NCBI GenBank assembly: GCA_014799985.1
Contig: JAAVGZ010000045.1
Coordinates: forward strand, 1 to 10,020
DNA: 10,020 nt
Direction: 5' to 3'
Source of the DNA: Helicobacter sp.
GTDB lineage: Bacteria; Campylobacterota; Campylobacteria; Campylobacterales; Helicobacteraceae
The notes below the pieces were generated by a model. It was given only the letters and a program-made list of their open reading frames with translations, searched no databases and was not told the DNA's origin. Both the position numbers and the translations under genes were made by a program. Numbering within the stretch: the first letter of the stretch is position 1; the number at the start of each line of letters is the position of its first letter. Of the stretch, positions 1 to 5,760 are shown one piece after another.

Positions 1-9
1 GATTCGGAG

Positions 10-27
10 GTGCGACTTTAGTCGCAC
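10..27. terminator. Hairpin at left edge, possible terminator of an upstream gene
   Basis: The arms GTGCGACT (10-17) and AGTCGCAC (20-27) are perfectly complementary and would form a 7-8 bp stem with a tiny loop centred on TTTA. No T-run follows, so this is not a canonical intrinsic terminator. It could end or process a transcript entering from the left on either strand, or be part of the repeat cluster that follows. The hairpin is seen in the sequence; the role is inferred. Confidence 0.35.
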
Positions 28-29
28 TC

Positions 30-192
30 ATTGTGTCATTGCGAGCGTCCGTTAGGACGCGTGGCAATCAACCGTGCACGAAGCTAGAATCATGAGGATT
101 CTGTGCCTGTTGATTGCTTCGCTAGCGCTCGCAACGACCCACCCCCTGCCCCCTCCGCAAAGGAGGGGAAATAAATCTCGCAACGACACAAT
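30..192. repeat. Compound palindromic (REP/MITE-like) element with nested insert
   Basis: The outer ends are inverted repeats: the 16 bases at 30-45 match the reverse complement of 177-192 at 15 of 16 positions. Inside is an older-looking palindrome, with 35-47 pairing with 126-138 (one mismatch) and GCAATCAAC (64-72) pairing perfectly with GTTGATTGC (109-117). Each half carries its own hairpin: GCGTCC/GGACGC at 45-60, and AGAATC/GATTCT at 86-102 flanked by GCAC/GTGC. The word CTCGCAACGAC occurs twice, at 128-138 and 177-187, and flanks a 38-base segment. No transposase is encoded, so this would be a non-autonomous element or a repeat domesticated as an RNA structure. The 'attgcgag...gcaatc' core resembles dispersed palindromes found in many bacterial genomes. 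Confidence 0.6.
139..176. repeat. 38-base C-rich segment with hairpin, flanked by 11-base direct repeats
   Basis: This segment lies between two copies of CTCGCAACGAC (128-138 and 177-187). It holds a C-rich run and a perfect 7 bp hairpin, CCCCTCC (150-156) with GGAGGGG (162-168), loop GCAAA, followed by an A/T-rich tail. The layout looks like a small repeat inserted into the right end of the palindromic element, with the target word duplicated. The duplication is seen; insertion as its cause is inferred. Confidence 0.45.
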
Positions 193-243
193 CCAAAAAG
201 CAAGCGCCCCATTTGAACCATTTCTACAATCTTAACCATTCGC

Positions 244-252
244 TGCTACAAT
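244..252 (+). promoter_or_regulatory. Extended -10 promoter of the metallophosphoesterase gene
   Basis: TGCTACAAT at 244-252 fits a TGn extended -10 box (TACAAT at 247-252) of the housekeeping sigma factor, with an A/T-richer stretch upstream. Transcription would start about 259, leaving a very short leader before the ribosome site at 262-270 and the ATG at 273. A second TACAAT at 225-230 could be an alternative. Vegetative promoters of this phylum rely on an extended -10 more than on a -35 box. Confidence 0.45.
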
Positions 253-272
253 GCGCGTTTTGGGAGAAAGCT

Positions 273-1184
273 ATGAAAAAATTTGTATTTATCCTCATCG
301 CTCTCGTGCTTGCGGCAGGAATCTATGCGCCGCTGACCGAGCGATTCTACGATGTCACGTTCGCACAACCGCAAGAACCGCTGCATATCGCGCTATTGAG
401 CGATGTGCACTCGGGCACATTCTATCTCCCAAACCTCTTTGAGAAGCTCAAAAATGCCCAACAAAAGGGCGAGCTTGACGCCATTTTTCTCGTGGGCGAC
501 ATCATCGATGACAAAGAGCCCATCGAGGGCGCGCGCGAGCTGCTCGAGGGGCTCAAGAACGACTTTGGGCAAACGCCGAAGTTTTATGTAACAGGCAACC
601 ATGAGTTTATGGGCGACATTGACGCAATCAAGGCGCTTGTGCGCGAAAATGAGATTGTGATTCTCGATTCATGGCTGCCGAGTGTCGCAATCGAGCTCAA
701 GGGGCACAACCTGTGGCTGTTTGGAATCGATGACCCGAAGGGCTTTGACAACGATGTCGCGTTTTGGCGCGAGCTGCTGCGCGCAACGCTCACAAACGAC
801 AACGCGTGGCGCGAGGCGAAGCGACAGAGCCTGCCGAGCTGGTTTGGCGCAATCTCCGCTGCGCCAAGCGATTCGTCTATCAAGATTCTGCTCACGCATC
901 GCCCCGAGTTTATCGAGGACTATGCGCAATTCCCGCTCGATGTCGTCCTCTCGGGGCACACGCATGGCGGGCAGGTGCGGATTCCGTTCTTAGTCAACGG
1001 GCTCTATGCGCCCAATCAGGGCTTGTTCTCGCCCTATGCCGGCGGGCTCTACGAGCGCGACAAAATCGCCGAGTCGCACCACCAAGCCCCGCTCTATCTC
1101 GTTGTTTCGCGCGGCATGAGCTTGAATTGGAAAATCCCGCGCATCTTCAACCCACCCGAGCTCGTCTGGCTGACGATTCAATAA
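273..1184 (+). CDS. Membrane-anchored calcineurin-like metallophosphoesterase
   Basis: The product has 303 residues and belongs to the calcineurin-like metallophosphoesterase superfamily, in the YaeI/YkuE-type group. These are di-metal phosphoesterases usually facing the membrane or periplasm; the natural substrate is unknown here. An N-terminal hydrophobic segment (about residues 4-19, after MKK) looks like a signal anchor. The five metal-site blocks are intact and in order: SDVH (D44, H46), GDIIDD (D76), GNHE (N109, H110), LTHRPEF (H209) and GHTHGG (H229, H231). I chose the ATG at 273 because GGGAGAAAG stands at 262-270 and a -10 box lies at 247-252. The frame stays open back to a TTG at 213, but that would put the promoter inside the gene. 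selD starts 46 bases downstream behind its own -10-like box, so the two are neighbours rather than clearly one operon. Confidence 0.88.
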   Translation: MKKFVFILIALVLAAGIYAPLTERFYDVTFAQPQEPLHIALLSDVHSGTFYLPNLFEKLKNAQQKGELDAIFLVGDIIDDKEPIEGARELLEGLKNDFGQTPKFYVTGNHEFMGDIDAIKALVRENEIVILDSWLPSVAIELKGHNLWLFGIDDPKGFDNDVAFWRELLRATLTNDNAWREAKRQSLPSWFGAISAAPSDSSIKILLTHRPEFIEDYAQFPLDVVLSGHTHGGQVRIPFLVNGLYAPNQGLFSPYAGGLYERDKIAESHHQAPLYLVVSRGMSLNWKIPRIFNPPELVWLTIQ

Positions 1185-1206
1185 CGCGCCGTTCAACATT
1201 TTGCGC

Positions 1207-1224
1207 TAGAATCCCCAAAAAGGA
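1207..1224 (+). promoter_or_regulatory. -10 box and ribosome site of selD
   Basis: TAGAAT at 1207-1212 resembles a vegetative -10 box and sits in the 46-base gap before selD. AAAAAGGAG ending at 1224 is a strong ribosome-binding site six bases before the ATG at 1231. This ribosome site is the main reason for putting the start upstream of the in-frame UGA rather than within the uninterrupted frame further down. Confidence 0.4.
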
Positions 1225-1230
1225 GAATCG

Positions 1231-2298
1231 ATGGACGAAGCGAGCAAAGCGCCATTGCGCACCGCCTTTCCGCTGCTCACGCATTTTGTCTCGGTGGCTG
1301 GTTGAGCGGGCAAAATAGGTCTGGAAGACCTCTCACATCTCCGCCCGCACCAAGCCGCCGATTCCGATGTTCTCGTGGGTTTTGAAGGCAGCGATGATGC
1401 CGCTGTGGTGCAGCTAACCGACACTCTCGCGGCTGTGCTCACGATTGACTTTATCACGCCTGTTGTCGATGACCCTTTTGCGTTTGGCACAATCGCTGCG
1501 GCAAACGCGCTTAGCGATGTGTTCGCGATGGGCGGCGAGGCAAAAAGCGCGCTCAATGTGCTCGCGTGGGACAAATGCAATGTCGACCAAGCGTGCGTAC
1601 AAGAGATTCTGCGCGGAGGGCTTAGCAAAATCAACGAGGCGGGCGCGGCGCTTGTGGGCGGGCACAGTGTCGCCGACAAAGAGCAAAAATATGGGCTAAG
1701 CGTGATGGGGCTCGTGAATCCACAGCGAATCTGGCGCAACAACACGCCGCAAATCGGCGACTCGCTGCTGCTCACCAAACCGCTTGGCAGCGGCATTTTG
1801 AGCACGGCGCTCAAACGTGGCAAGGCGAGTGCGAGCGAGATAGACGAGGTTACGCGCGTGATGAGCACGCTCAATCTCTATGCCGCGCGCGTCATGCAGG
1901 GCTTTGGCGTGCATGCATGCACGGACATCACGGGCTTTGGGCTCGTGGGGCATGCGTTCGAGATGGCTGGCGGTGCGGGCGGAATCTGCGCGCTCAACAT
2001 CGACACGAGCGCCGTGCCGCTCATGGGCGGCGTCAAGGAGAGATTGGCGGGCGGCATTTTGCCCGGCGGCTCGAGCGCGAATCGCGAATCGCTCGGCAAG
2101 CATGTGGGCATTCAGGGCGAAAACGCCCAAGCCTACGCCAACATCTTCTTTGACGCACAAACAAGCGGCGGGCTGCTGTTTGCGCTGCCGCAAGACCAAG
2201 CCCCCAAGGCGCTCGAGGCGTTGCGCAAAGAGGGGATTGCGGGCGCTTGCATTGGCGATGTTACGCAACGAAAAACATGGGCGATTACGCTCGGATAG
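1231..2298 (+). CDS. selD: Selenide, water dikinase (selenophosphate synthetase), selenocysteine-containing
   Basis: SelD uses ATP, selenide and water to make selenophosphate, the selenium donor for selenocysteine and selenouridine. The full product is 355 residues, near the usual length. The UGA at 1303-1305 falls at residue 25, within VAGUAGKI. This aligns with the catalytic Cys17 region (GAGCGCKI) of E. coli SelD, so UGA is read as selenocysteine; the following Lys28 matches the essential lysine. The frame remains SelD-like on both sides: SDDAA (54-58), TIDFITP around 73, GGHS (143-146), TDITGFGLVGH (231-241) and DAQTSGG near the C-terminus. The start at 1231 has a strong ribosome site. 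A SECIS-like hairpin follows the UGA directly. The second cysteine of the E. coli motif is glycine here. The stop codon nearly abuts the next gene's ribosome site. Annotation that treats UGA as stop would begin the gene at about 1375 and lose the active site. Confidence 0.93.
1306..1348 (+). promoter_or_regulatory. Bacterial SECIS element in selD
   Basis: The lower stem pairs GCGGGC (1306-1311), directly after the UGA, with GCCCGC (1343-1348). The upper stem pairs AGGTCT (1317-1322) with AGACCT (1326-1331 on the descending side), leaving a GGA apical loop at 1323-1325. The loop begins 17 bases after the UGA and starts with G, as expected for bacterial SECIS elements bound by the elongation factor SelB. 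GGTCT, present here on the rising side, also occurs in the apical part of the E. coli fdhF element, though there it is in the loop. The element lies inside the coding sequence and must also encode protein. Pairing is seen; SelB binding is inferred. Confidence 0.75.
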
Positions 2299-2307
2299 GA
2301 GACAAAC

Positions 2308-4149
2308 ATGAAATGCTTCTTGGCAATTTTTCTCTTTTTCATGGCGCTCGTTCCGCTGAACGCGTCAATGGAATACGACTTTGTGCCCTTCTTTAACCTT
2401 TTGCGCAAGCTCGAAGCCCTCAACCAACAAGAAGGCGATGCGCAAACCGCGCAAAAAGACGCCCTGCTTGCCGAGATTCCCGAAAGCCTAGACACCAAAA
2501 AAGACAAACTCTCGCTGTTGCAAGCGGCGCTCGACAAAGACAAGAGCAAGGTCAAATCCGCGCTGGAAAAGGCAAAGAACAGCCCTACGAACACATTGCG
2601 CTATCAGATTCAAAGCGCACAGATTGACGCGCAAGCCCTGATGTTTGACTGGCTCAAGCGCACGCTCGAGCTGCGCAAGCAGGTGCACACGCAAGAGCAG
2701 ATTAGCACGCTGATTCAATCCACGCTCGCCTCGCTCGATTCGCTCTATATCGAGCAATACGAAGCCGCGCTGTTCGACATTCCTGCGGCGCAAAAAGCGG
2801 CGCTGGAGAAGCGGCTCAATCAATTGCGCAACGAGATTGCGAGCTACCATGAGGTTCTGAATTACCTCAACGCAAATAGCGCGCTTTTGGACGATAATTC
2901 CTTTTTTGATTCTCTTGGTGTCGAAACAATCATCAACAAAATCAACACGTGGATTCCGTTTTCGTTTTGGAAATTTAATCTTGGCAAACTCATTGTTTGC
3001 GCTATTATTCTCGCGTTTTTCTGGTGTCTTCGCAGGATTCTCGCTGTGGCAACGGTGAAAATCATCAGCTCCATTTTTCATTACCAAGAAAGCATGGACA
3101 AGCGAACCGTCATCATCAAGAATCTCGTGCGCCCATTGTCATATATTCTCTTATTTAATGGATTTGATATTTGTTGGGAGATTATCTATTATCCCCAAAA
3201 TCCGCCTGAATTGGTCAGCAAAATCTTTGACATTTCCTATATCGTCAGCGCCGCATGGTTTTTCGTCATCATCATCGAGTATTATGGAACAATCTTCCTC
3301 ACGACTTTTAGCCGCAAACATTACCAAAACGTGCGCGCAGAAATTGTCAATCTCATCTTGAAAGTGCTCTATTCTATCGTTGTGATTATCGCGGCTTTAG
3401 CCATTCTTGCCCGCATGGGATTTAACATCACGACACTCGTTGCCTCGCTCGGAATCGGCGGTCTTGCCGTGGCACTTGCGACAAAAGATATTTTGGCAAA
3501 CTTCTTTGCGTCTGTGATGATTCTTTTTGACAACGCATTTTCGCAAGGAGATTGGATTTCTTGCAACAAAATCGAGGGCACGGTTGTCGAAATCGGCTTG
3601 CGCCGCACAACGATTCGTACGTTTGACAATGCGCTTTTGTTTGTGCCAAACTCCGTGTTTGTCAATGACGCCATTTGCAACTGGAATCGGCGCAAAGTGG
3701 GAAGACGCATTAAGATGACAATCGGATTGACTTATGACGCAACGGCGGATAAATTGCAAAAATGTATCGATGACATTATCCACATGCTAGAAAATCACAA
3801 AGGAATCGCCAAAAAGAGCGATTATGCAGACGCAAGCACATTAATGACGATTAGGCAAGAGCTTGTCTCGATTGATGACTATGAAGGAAACAAGAGTACG
3901 ATTGAAGTTTATCTGGATAATTTTGGCGATTCGACTATCGATATTTCTGTCTCATGTTTTACCACAGCCATTTCAAAAGCCGCATGGGTAGCAACCAAAC
4001 AATCTGTGCTTTTTGAGATTATGCGCATCGTCCAAGACAATGGGCTAAGCTTCGCCTTCCCATCTCAAAGCGTTTATGTCGAGAATCTGCCCAAAGACTT
4101 GCAGCAATTGCTGCTCGAAAGCCCAAAGACAAAAGAACAGGATTCATAA
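2308..4149 (+). CDS. Large MscS-family mechanosensitive channel with periplasmic coiled-coil domain
   Basis: The product is 613 residues. Residues 1-19 form a signal peptide ending near LNA. About 20-220 are charged, helical and likely coiled coil in the periplasm. Five hydrophobic segments follow, at about 225-248, 274-292, 308-330, 348-368 and 375-400. The last is the pore helix, with the small-residue pattern LGIGGLAVALATKD of MscS. The cytoplasmic beta domain follows (GDWISCN, EGTVVEIGLRRTTIRT, FVPNS), then an alpha/beta C-terminal domain. MscS channels open under membrane tension and release solutes on hypo-osmotic shock; the extra N-terminal domain is like that of larger MscK/YbdG-type relatives. 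The ATG at 2308 has GGAG at 2299-2302, overlapping the end of selD, so the two are probably co-transcribed. From about 2875 the gene turns markedly A/T-richer than its 5' third and its neighbours. Confidence 0.9.
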   Translation: MKCFLAIFLFFMALVPLNASMEYDFVPFFNLLRKLEALNQQEGDAQTAQKDALLAEIPESLDTKKDKLSLLQAALDKDKSKVKSALEKAKNSPTNTLRYQIQSAQIDAQALMFDWLKRTLELRKQVHTQEQISTLIQSTLASLDSLYIEQYEAALFDIPAAQKAALEKRLNQLRNEIASYHEVLNYLNANSALLDDNSFFDSLGVETIINKINTWIPFSFWKFNLGKLIVCAIILAFFWCLRRILAVATVKIISSIFHYQESMDKRTVIIKNLVRPLSYILLFNGFDICWEIIYYPQNPPELVSKIFDISYIVSAAWFFVIIIEYYGTIFLTTFSRKHYQNVRAEIVNLILKVLYSIVVIIAALAILARMGFNITTLVASLGIGGLAVALATKDILANFFASVMILFDNAFSQGDWISCNKIEGTVVEIGLRRTTIRTFDNALLFVPNSVFVNDAICNWNRRKVGRRIKMTIGLTYDATADKLQKCIDDIIHMLENHKGIAKKSDYADASTLMTIRQELVSIDDYEGNKSTIEVYLDNFGDSTIDISVSCFTTAISKAAWVATKQSVLFEIMRIVQDNGLSFAFPSQSVYVENLPKDLQQLLLESPKTKEQDS

Positions 4150-4183
4150 GATAATATTTCTTTAAGCTTATGTTGGCTACAAT
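4145..4183 (+). promoter_or_regulatory. Promoter of the OmpA-like lipoprotein gene, with possible operator
   Basis: TACAAT at 4178-4183, preceded by TTGGC, is a good -10 box 30 bases before the ATG at 4214, and the upstream DNA is A/T-rich. The same TACAAT word stands before the metallophosphoesterase gene. A 6-base inverted repeat, CATAAG (4145-4150) and CTTATG (4167-4172), brackets the -35 region and could be an operator or simply chance. No clear intrinsic terminator for the preceding gene was seen. Confidence 0.5.
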
Positions 4184-4213
4184 GCACGGAATTTTGAATT
4201 GCAAGGAGTTTTC

Positions 4214-4897
4214 ATGTTTAGTTTGTCTTTGTTCTACCGCCAAAAAATCGTTGCGCCTGTGGCGCTTGGTTGTTCTGCGTTGTTGCTCGCAGCTTGCACA
4301 ACAAACCCAACAACAGGCGAAAGCCAAGTGAGCCGCACGGCTCTTGGCGCAGGCATTGCCGCAGTGGCAGGCGCAGGGATTGGCGCGCTCGCGAACAAGA
4401 AGAATCGCGCGAAGGGCGCGGCGATTGGCGCGGGGATTGGCGCGCTTGCTGGCGGCGCTGTGGGCGCATATATGGACGTTCAAGACGCCAAGCTTCGCAA
4501 GCAGCTCGCAAGCACGGGCGTGAGCGTTACGCGTAGCGGCAACGACATTATCCTCAACATGCCCGGCGACATCACGTTCAAAACAGGCAGCGCCGATTTG
4601 AGCCCACAATTCTTTAGCACGCTCGATTCTGTCGCATCTGTCCTTGCAGAACACAACAAAACAATCGTTACCGTTGTTGGCTACACTGACAGCACGGGCT
4701 CTGCGGCGACCAACCAAACGCTTTCGCAAAAACGGGCAAACACCGTTGCGCAATACCTCCAAACACGCAAAATCCAAGCCGAGCGTCTCGTTGTCGAGGG
4801 AATGGGCGCAAGCAACTTCATCGCCGACAACTCAACCGAAGCCGGACGCGCGCAGAATCGCCGTGTCGAGATTGCACTAAGCCCTATTACGAACTAA
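4214..4897 (+). CDS. OmpA/YiaD-like peptidoglycan-binding outer-membrane lipoprotein
   Basis: The product has 227 residues. A lipoprotein signal peptide ends in the lipobox LLAAC, with Cys28 as the lipidated residue. Residues about 45-85 form a glycine zipper, alternating G, A and I, typical of YiaD/YMGG-type proteins and likely to insert into or lie along the membrane. The C-terminal OmpA domain spans about 112-225. It includes FKTGSADL, GYTDSTG (D159), LSQKRAN (R174) and a closing QNRRVEI; D159 and R174 match the pair that grips diaminopimelate in OmpA domains. It should tether the outer membrane to peptidoglycan. It is not recognisably Pal, since the glycine zipper places it with YiaD-type proteins. 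The ATG at 4214 follows AAGGAG (4203-4208) and its own promoter. A hairpin lies five bases after the stop codon. Confidence 0.88.
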   Translation: MFSLSLFYRQKIVAPVALGCSALLLAACTTNPTTGESQVSRTALGAGIAAVAGAGIGALANKKNRAKGAAIGAGIGALAGGAVGAYMDVQDAKLRKQLASTGVSVTRSGNDIILNMPGDITFKTGSADLSPQFFSTLDSVASVLAEHNKTIVTVVGYTDSTGSAATNQTLSQKRANTVAQYLQTRKIQAERLVVEGMGASNFIADNSTEAGRAQNRRVEIALSPITN

Positions 4898-4901
4898 GCG
4901 C

Positions 4902-4919
4902 AAGCGCCCTTAGGCGCTT
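4902..4919 (+). terminator. Hairpin between the lipoprotein and HAD phosphatase genes
   Basis: AAGCGCC (4902-4908) and GGCGCTT (4913-4919) form a perfect 7 bp stem with a four-base loop, starting five bases after the lipoprotein stop codon. No T-run follows; instead the ribosome site GGAGG of the next gene comes immediately (4922-4926). It may be a weak terminator, or a structure that stabilises the lipoprotein message and lowers expression of the HAD gene. The stem is seen; the role is inferred. Confidence 0.45.
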
Positions 4920-4931
4920 CTGGAGGAAACG

Positions 4932-5636
4932 ATGATAAGACGTAAAACAACCGAGCCACAACCCCCAAAGCCCGCGCCGACCCTTGCGCGGCTGCCCTTT
5001 TCGGCTTATATCTTTGATTTTGACGGCGTGATTCTCGATGCCGTCTCTGTGCGCACCAAAGCCTTTTTGCACATCTTCCGCGACCACCCCAAAAAGGCGC
5101 TCGATGAGTTCAACAAATACCATCTCGCGCATGGCGGCGTCTCGCGATTTGTCAAAATCCGCTATTTCTACGAGCAGATTCTCAAGCAAGAGCTCGACAA
5201 AGAGACCGAGAAAAAGCTCGTTGCCGAGTTTGCCCTCTTTGTGCGCAACAAGCTCTACAATCAAGATTTGCTCATCGCAGACACGGTGATGTTCATCGAG
5301 CATTTGCCCCCAAATCTCTCGCTGTTTATCGCCTCGGGCTCGGAGCAAACCGAGTTGCGCTCGCTTTGTGATTATCTTGGAATCTCCTCCTTTTTCACCA
5401 AAATCGTGGGCTCACCCACGCCAAAAGCCCAAAACATCGCCGCGCTGCTCCAAGAGTTTTTTCTCAACGCTTCCGATGCGGTCTTCATCGGCGATAGCCG
5501 CAGCGATTTCGAAGCCGCGCAGGCAAACAACATCGCATTCTATGGCTACAACAACGTCGACCTCATGGGCACGGGCGATGGCTACATCGAGCAGTTTATC
5601 CCCCTCATCGTCAAATGGAAAAAGAATCAGACATAG
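4932..5636 (+). CDS. HAD-superfamily phosphatase (phosphoglycolate phosphatase/beta-phosphoglucomutase-like)
   Basis: The product is a 234-residue haloacid dehalogenase-type hydrolase that forms an aspartyl-phosphate intermediate and needs magnesium. Motif I is FDFDGVILD, with the nucleophile D29 and acid/base D31. Motif II is IASGS around residues 133-137. Motif III is probably the lysine in SPTPKAQ around 164. Motif IV is GDSRSD at 187-192, followed by EAAQANNI as in Gph/PGMB-type members. An all-helical cap lies between motifs I and II (about 38-120), consistent with a C1-cap small-molecule phosphatase. The substrate cannot be told from sequence. A proline- and charge-rich extension of about 22 residues precedes the fold. 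The ATG at 4932 follows GGAGG (4922-4926). A 124-base gap with two hairpins separates it from the next gene. Confidence 0.88.
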   Translation: MIRRKTTEPQPPKPAPTLARLPFSAYIFDFDGVILDAVSVRTKAFLHIFRDHPKKALDEFNKYHLAHGGVSRFVKIRYFYEQILKQELDKETEKKLVAEFALFVRNKLYNQDLLIADTVMFIEHLPPNLSLFIASGSEQTELRSLCDYLGISSFFTKIVGSPTPKAQNIAALLQEFFLNASDAVFIGDSRSDFEAAQANNIAFYGYNNVDLMGTGDGYIEQFIPLIVKWKKNQT

Positions 5637-5669
5637 CCATTAGCGATTCGACAGCCCGCTAGAGATTGC

Positions 5670-5710
5670 GTGTGGCGCTGTGCCGCACAAAATCGCGAGC
5701 CAAGCTCGCG
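5670..5710 (+). other. Two tandem hairpins in the gap before the RCK-like gene
   Basis: Hairpin one pairs GTGTGGC (5670-5676) with GCCGCAC (5682-5688), seven pairs including one G-U. Hairpin two pairs CGCGAGC (5694-5700) with GCTCGCG (5704-5710), seven perfect pairs with loop CAA. Neither has a T-tract. They occupy the leader between the HAD phosphatase stop codon and the ATG at 5761 and could be a processing site, a factor-dependent terminator or a remnant of a palindromic repeat. I saw no strong promoter in this gap. Confidence 0.4.
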
Positions 5711-5760
5711 CAGCGGGGCGATGTGGCAACCGACAAAAAGGGGTAGAAGAAGCACGGGTT

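Larger units (their letters stand above)
1..212. other. Non-coding region upstream of the metallophosphoesterase gene
   Basis: No convincing coding frame is visible here. The stretch is dense in inverted repeats: a hairpin at 10-27, a compound palindromic repeat at 30-192 and a G/C-rich hairpin at 150-168 nested inside it. The last 20 or so bases lead into the promoter of the gene starting at 273. The region probably separates an upstream transcription unit, outside the window, from the metallophosphoesterase gene. Confidence 0.7.

Noticed and set aside
30..192. CRISPR array or tRNA-like gene in the left non-coding region
   Set aside because: Repeats are inverted and few, with no regular spacers; no cloverleaf with a plausible anticodon arm could be drawn.
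213..272. N-terminal extension of the metallophosphoesterase from TTG at 213
   Set aside because: It would contain the promoter and the ribosome site; the ATG at 273 gives a normal signal anchor.
1303..1305. UGA as a nonsense mutation making selD a pseudogene
   Set aside because: It sits exactly at the catalytic position, is followed by a SECIS-like hairpin, and the rest of the gene is intact.
764..1318. 184-codon + strand frame running from the metallophosphoesterase gene into the selD start
   Set aside because: The translation is Arg/Ala/Cys-rich without domain character; both genes it overlaps have intact family motifs in other frames.
1375..2298. selD as a 307-residue gene starting after the UGA
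   Set aside because: This would remove the catalytic residue and the essential lysine, and has no good ribosome site. The upstream frame with UGA as selenocysteine restores the whole family N-terminus.
4019..4777. 252-codon open frame on the - strand
   Set aside because: It spans two well-supported genes and the promoter between them, and its translation is rich in Arg, Ala and Cys as expected for a shadow frame.
5680..5760. Upstream GTG start for the RCK-like protein
   Set aside because: The GTG lies inside the loop of a hairpin without a ribosome site, and the added residues do not look like part of the fold.
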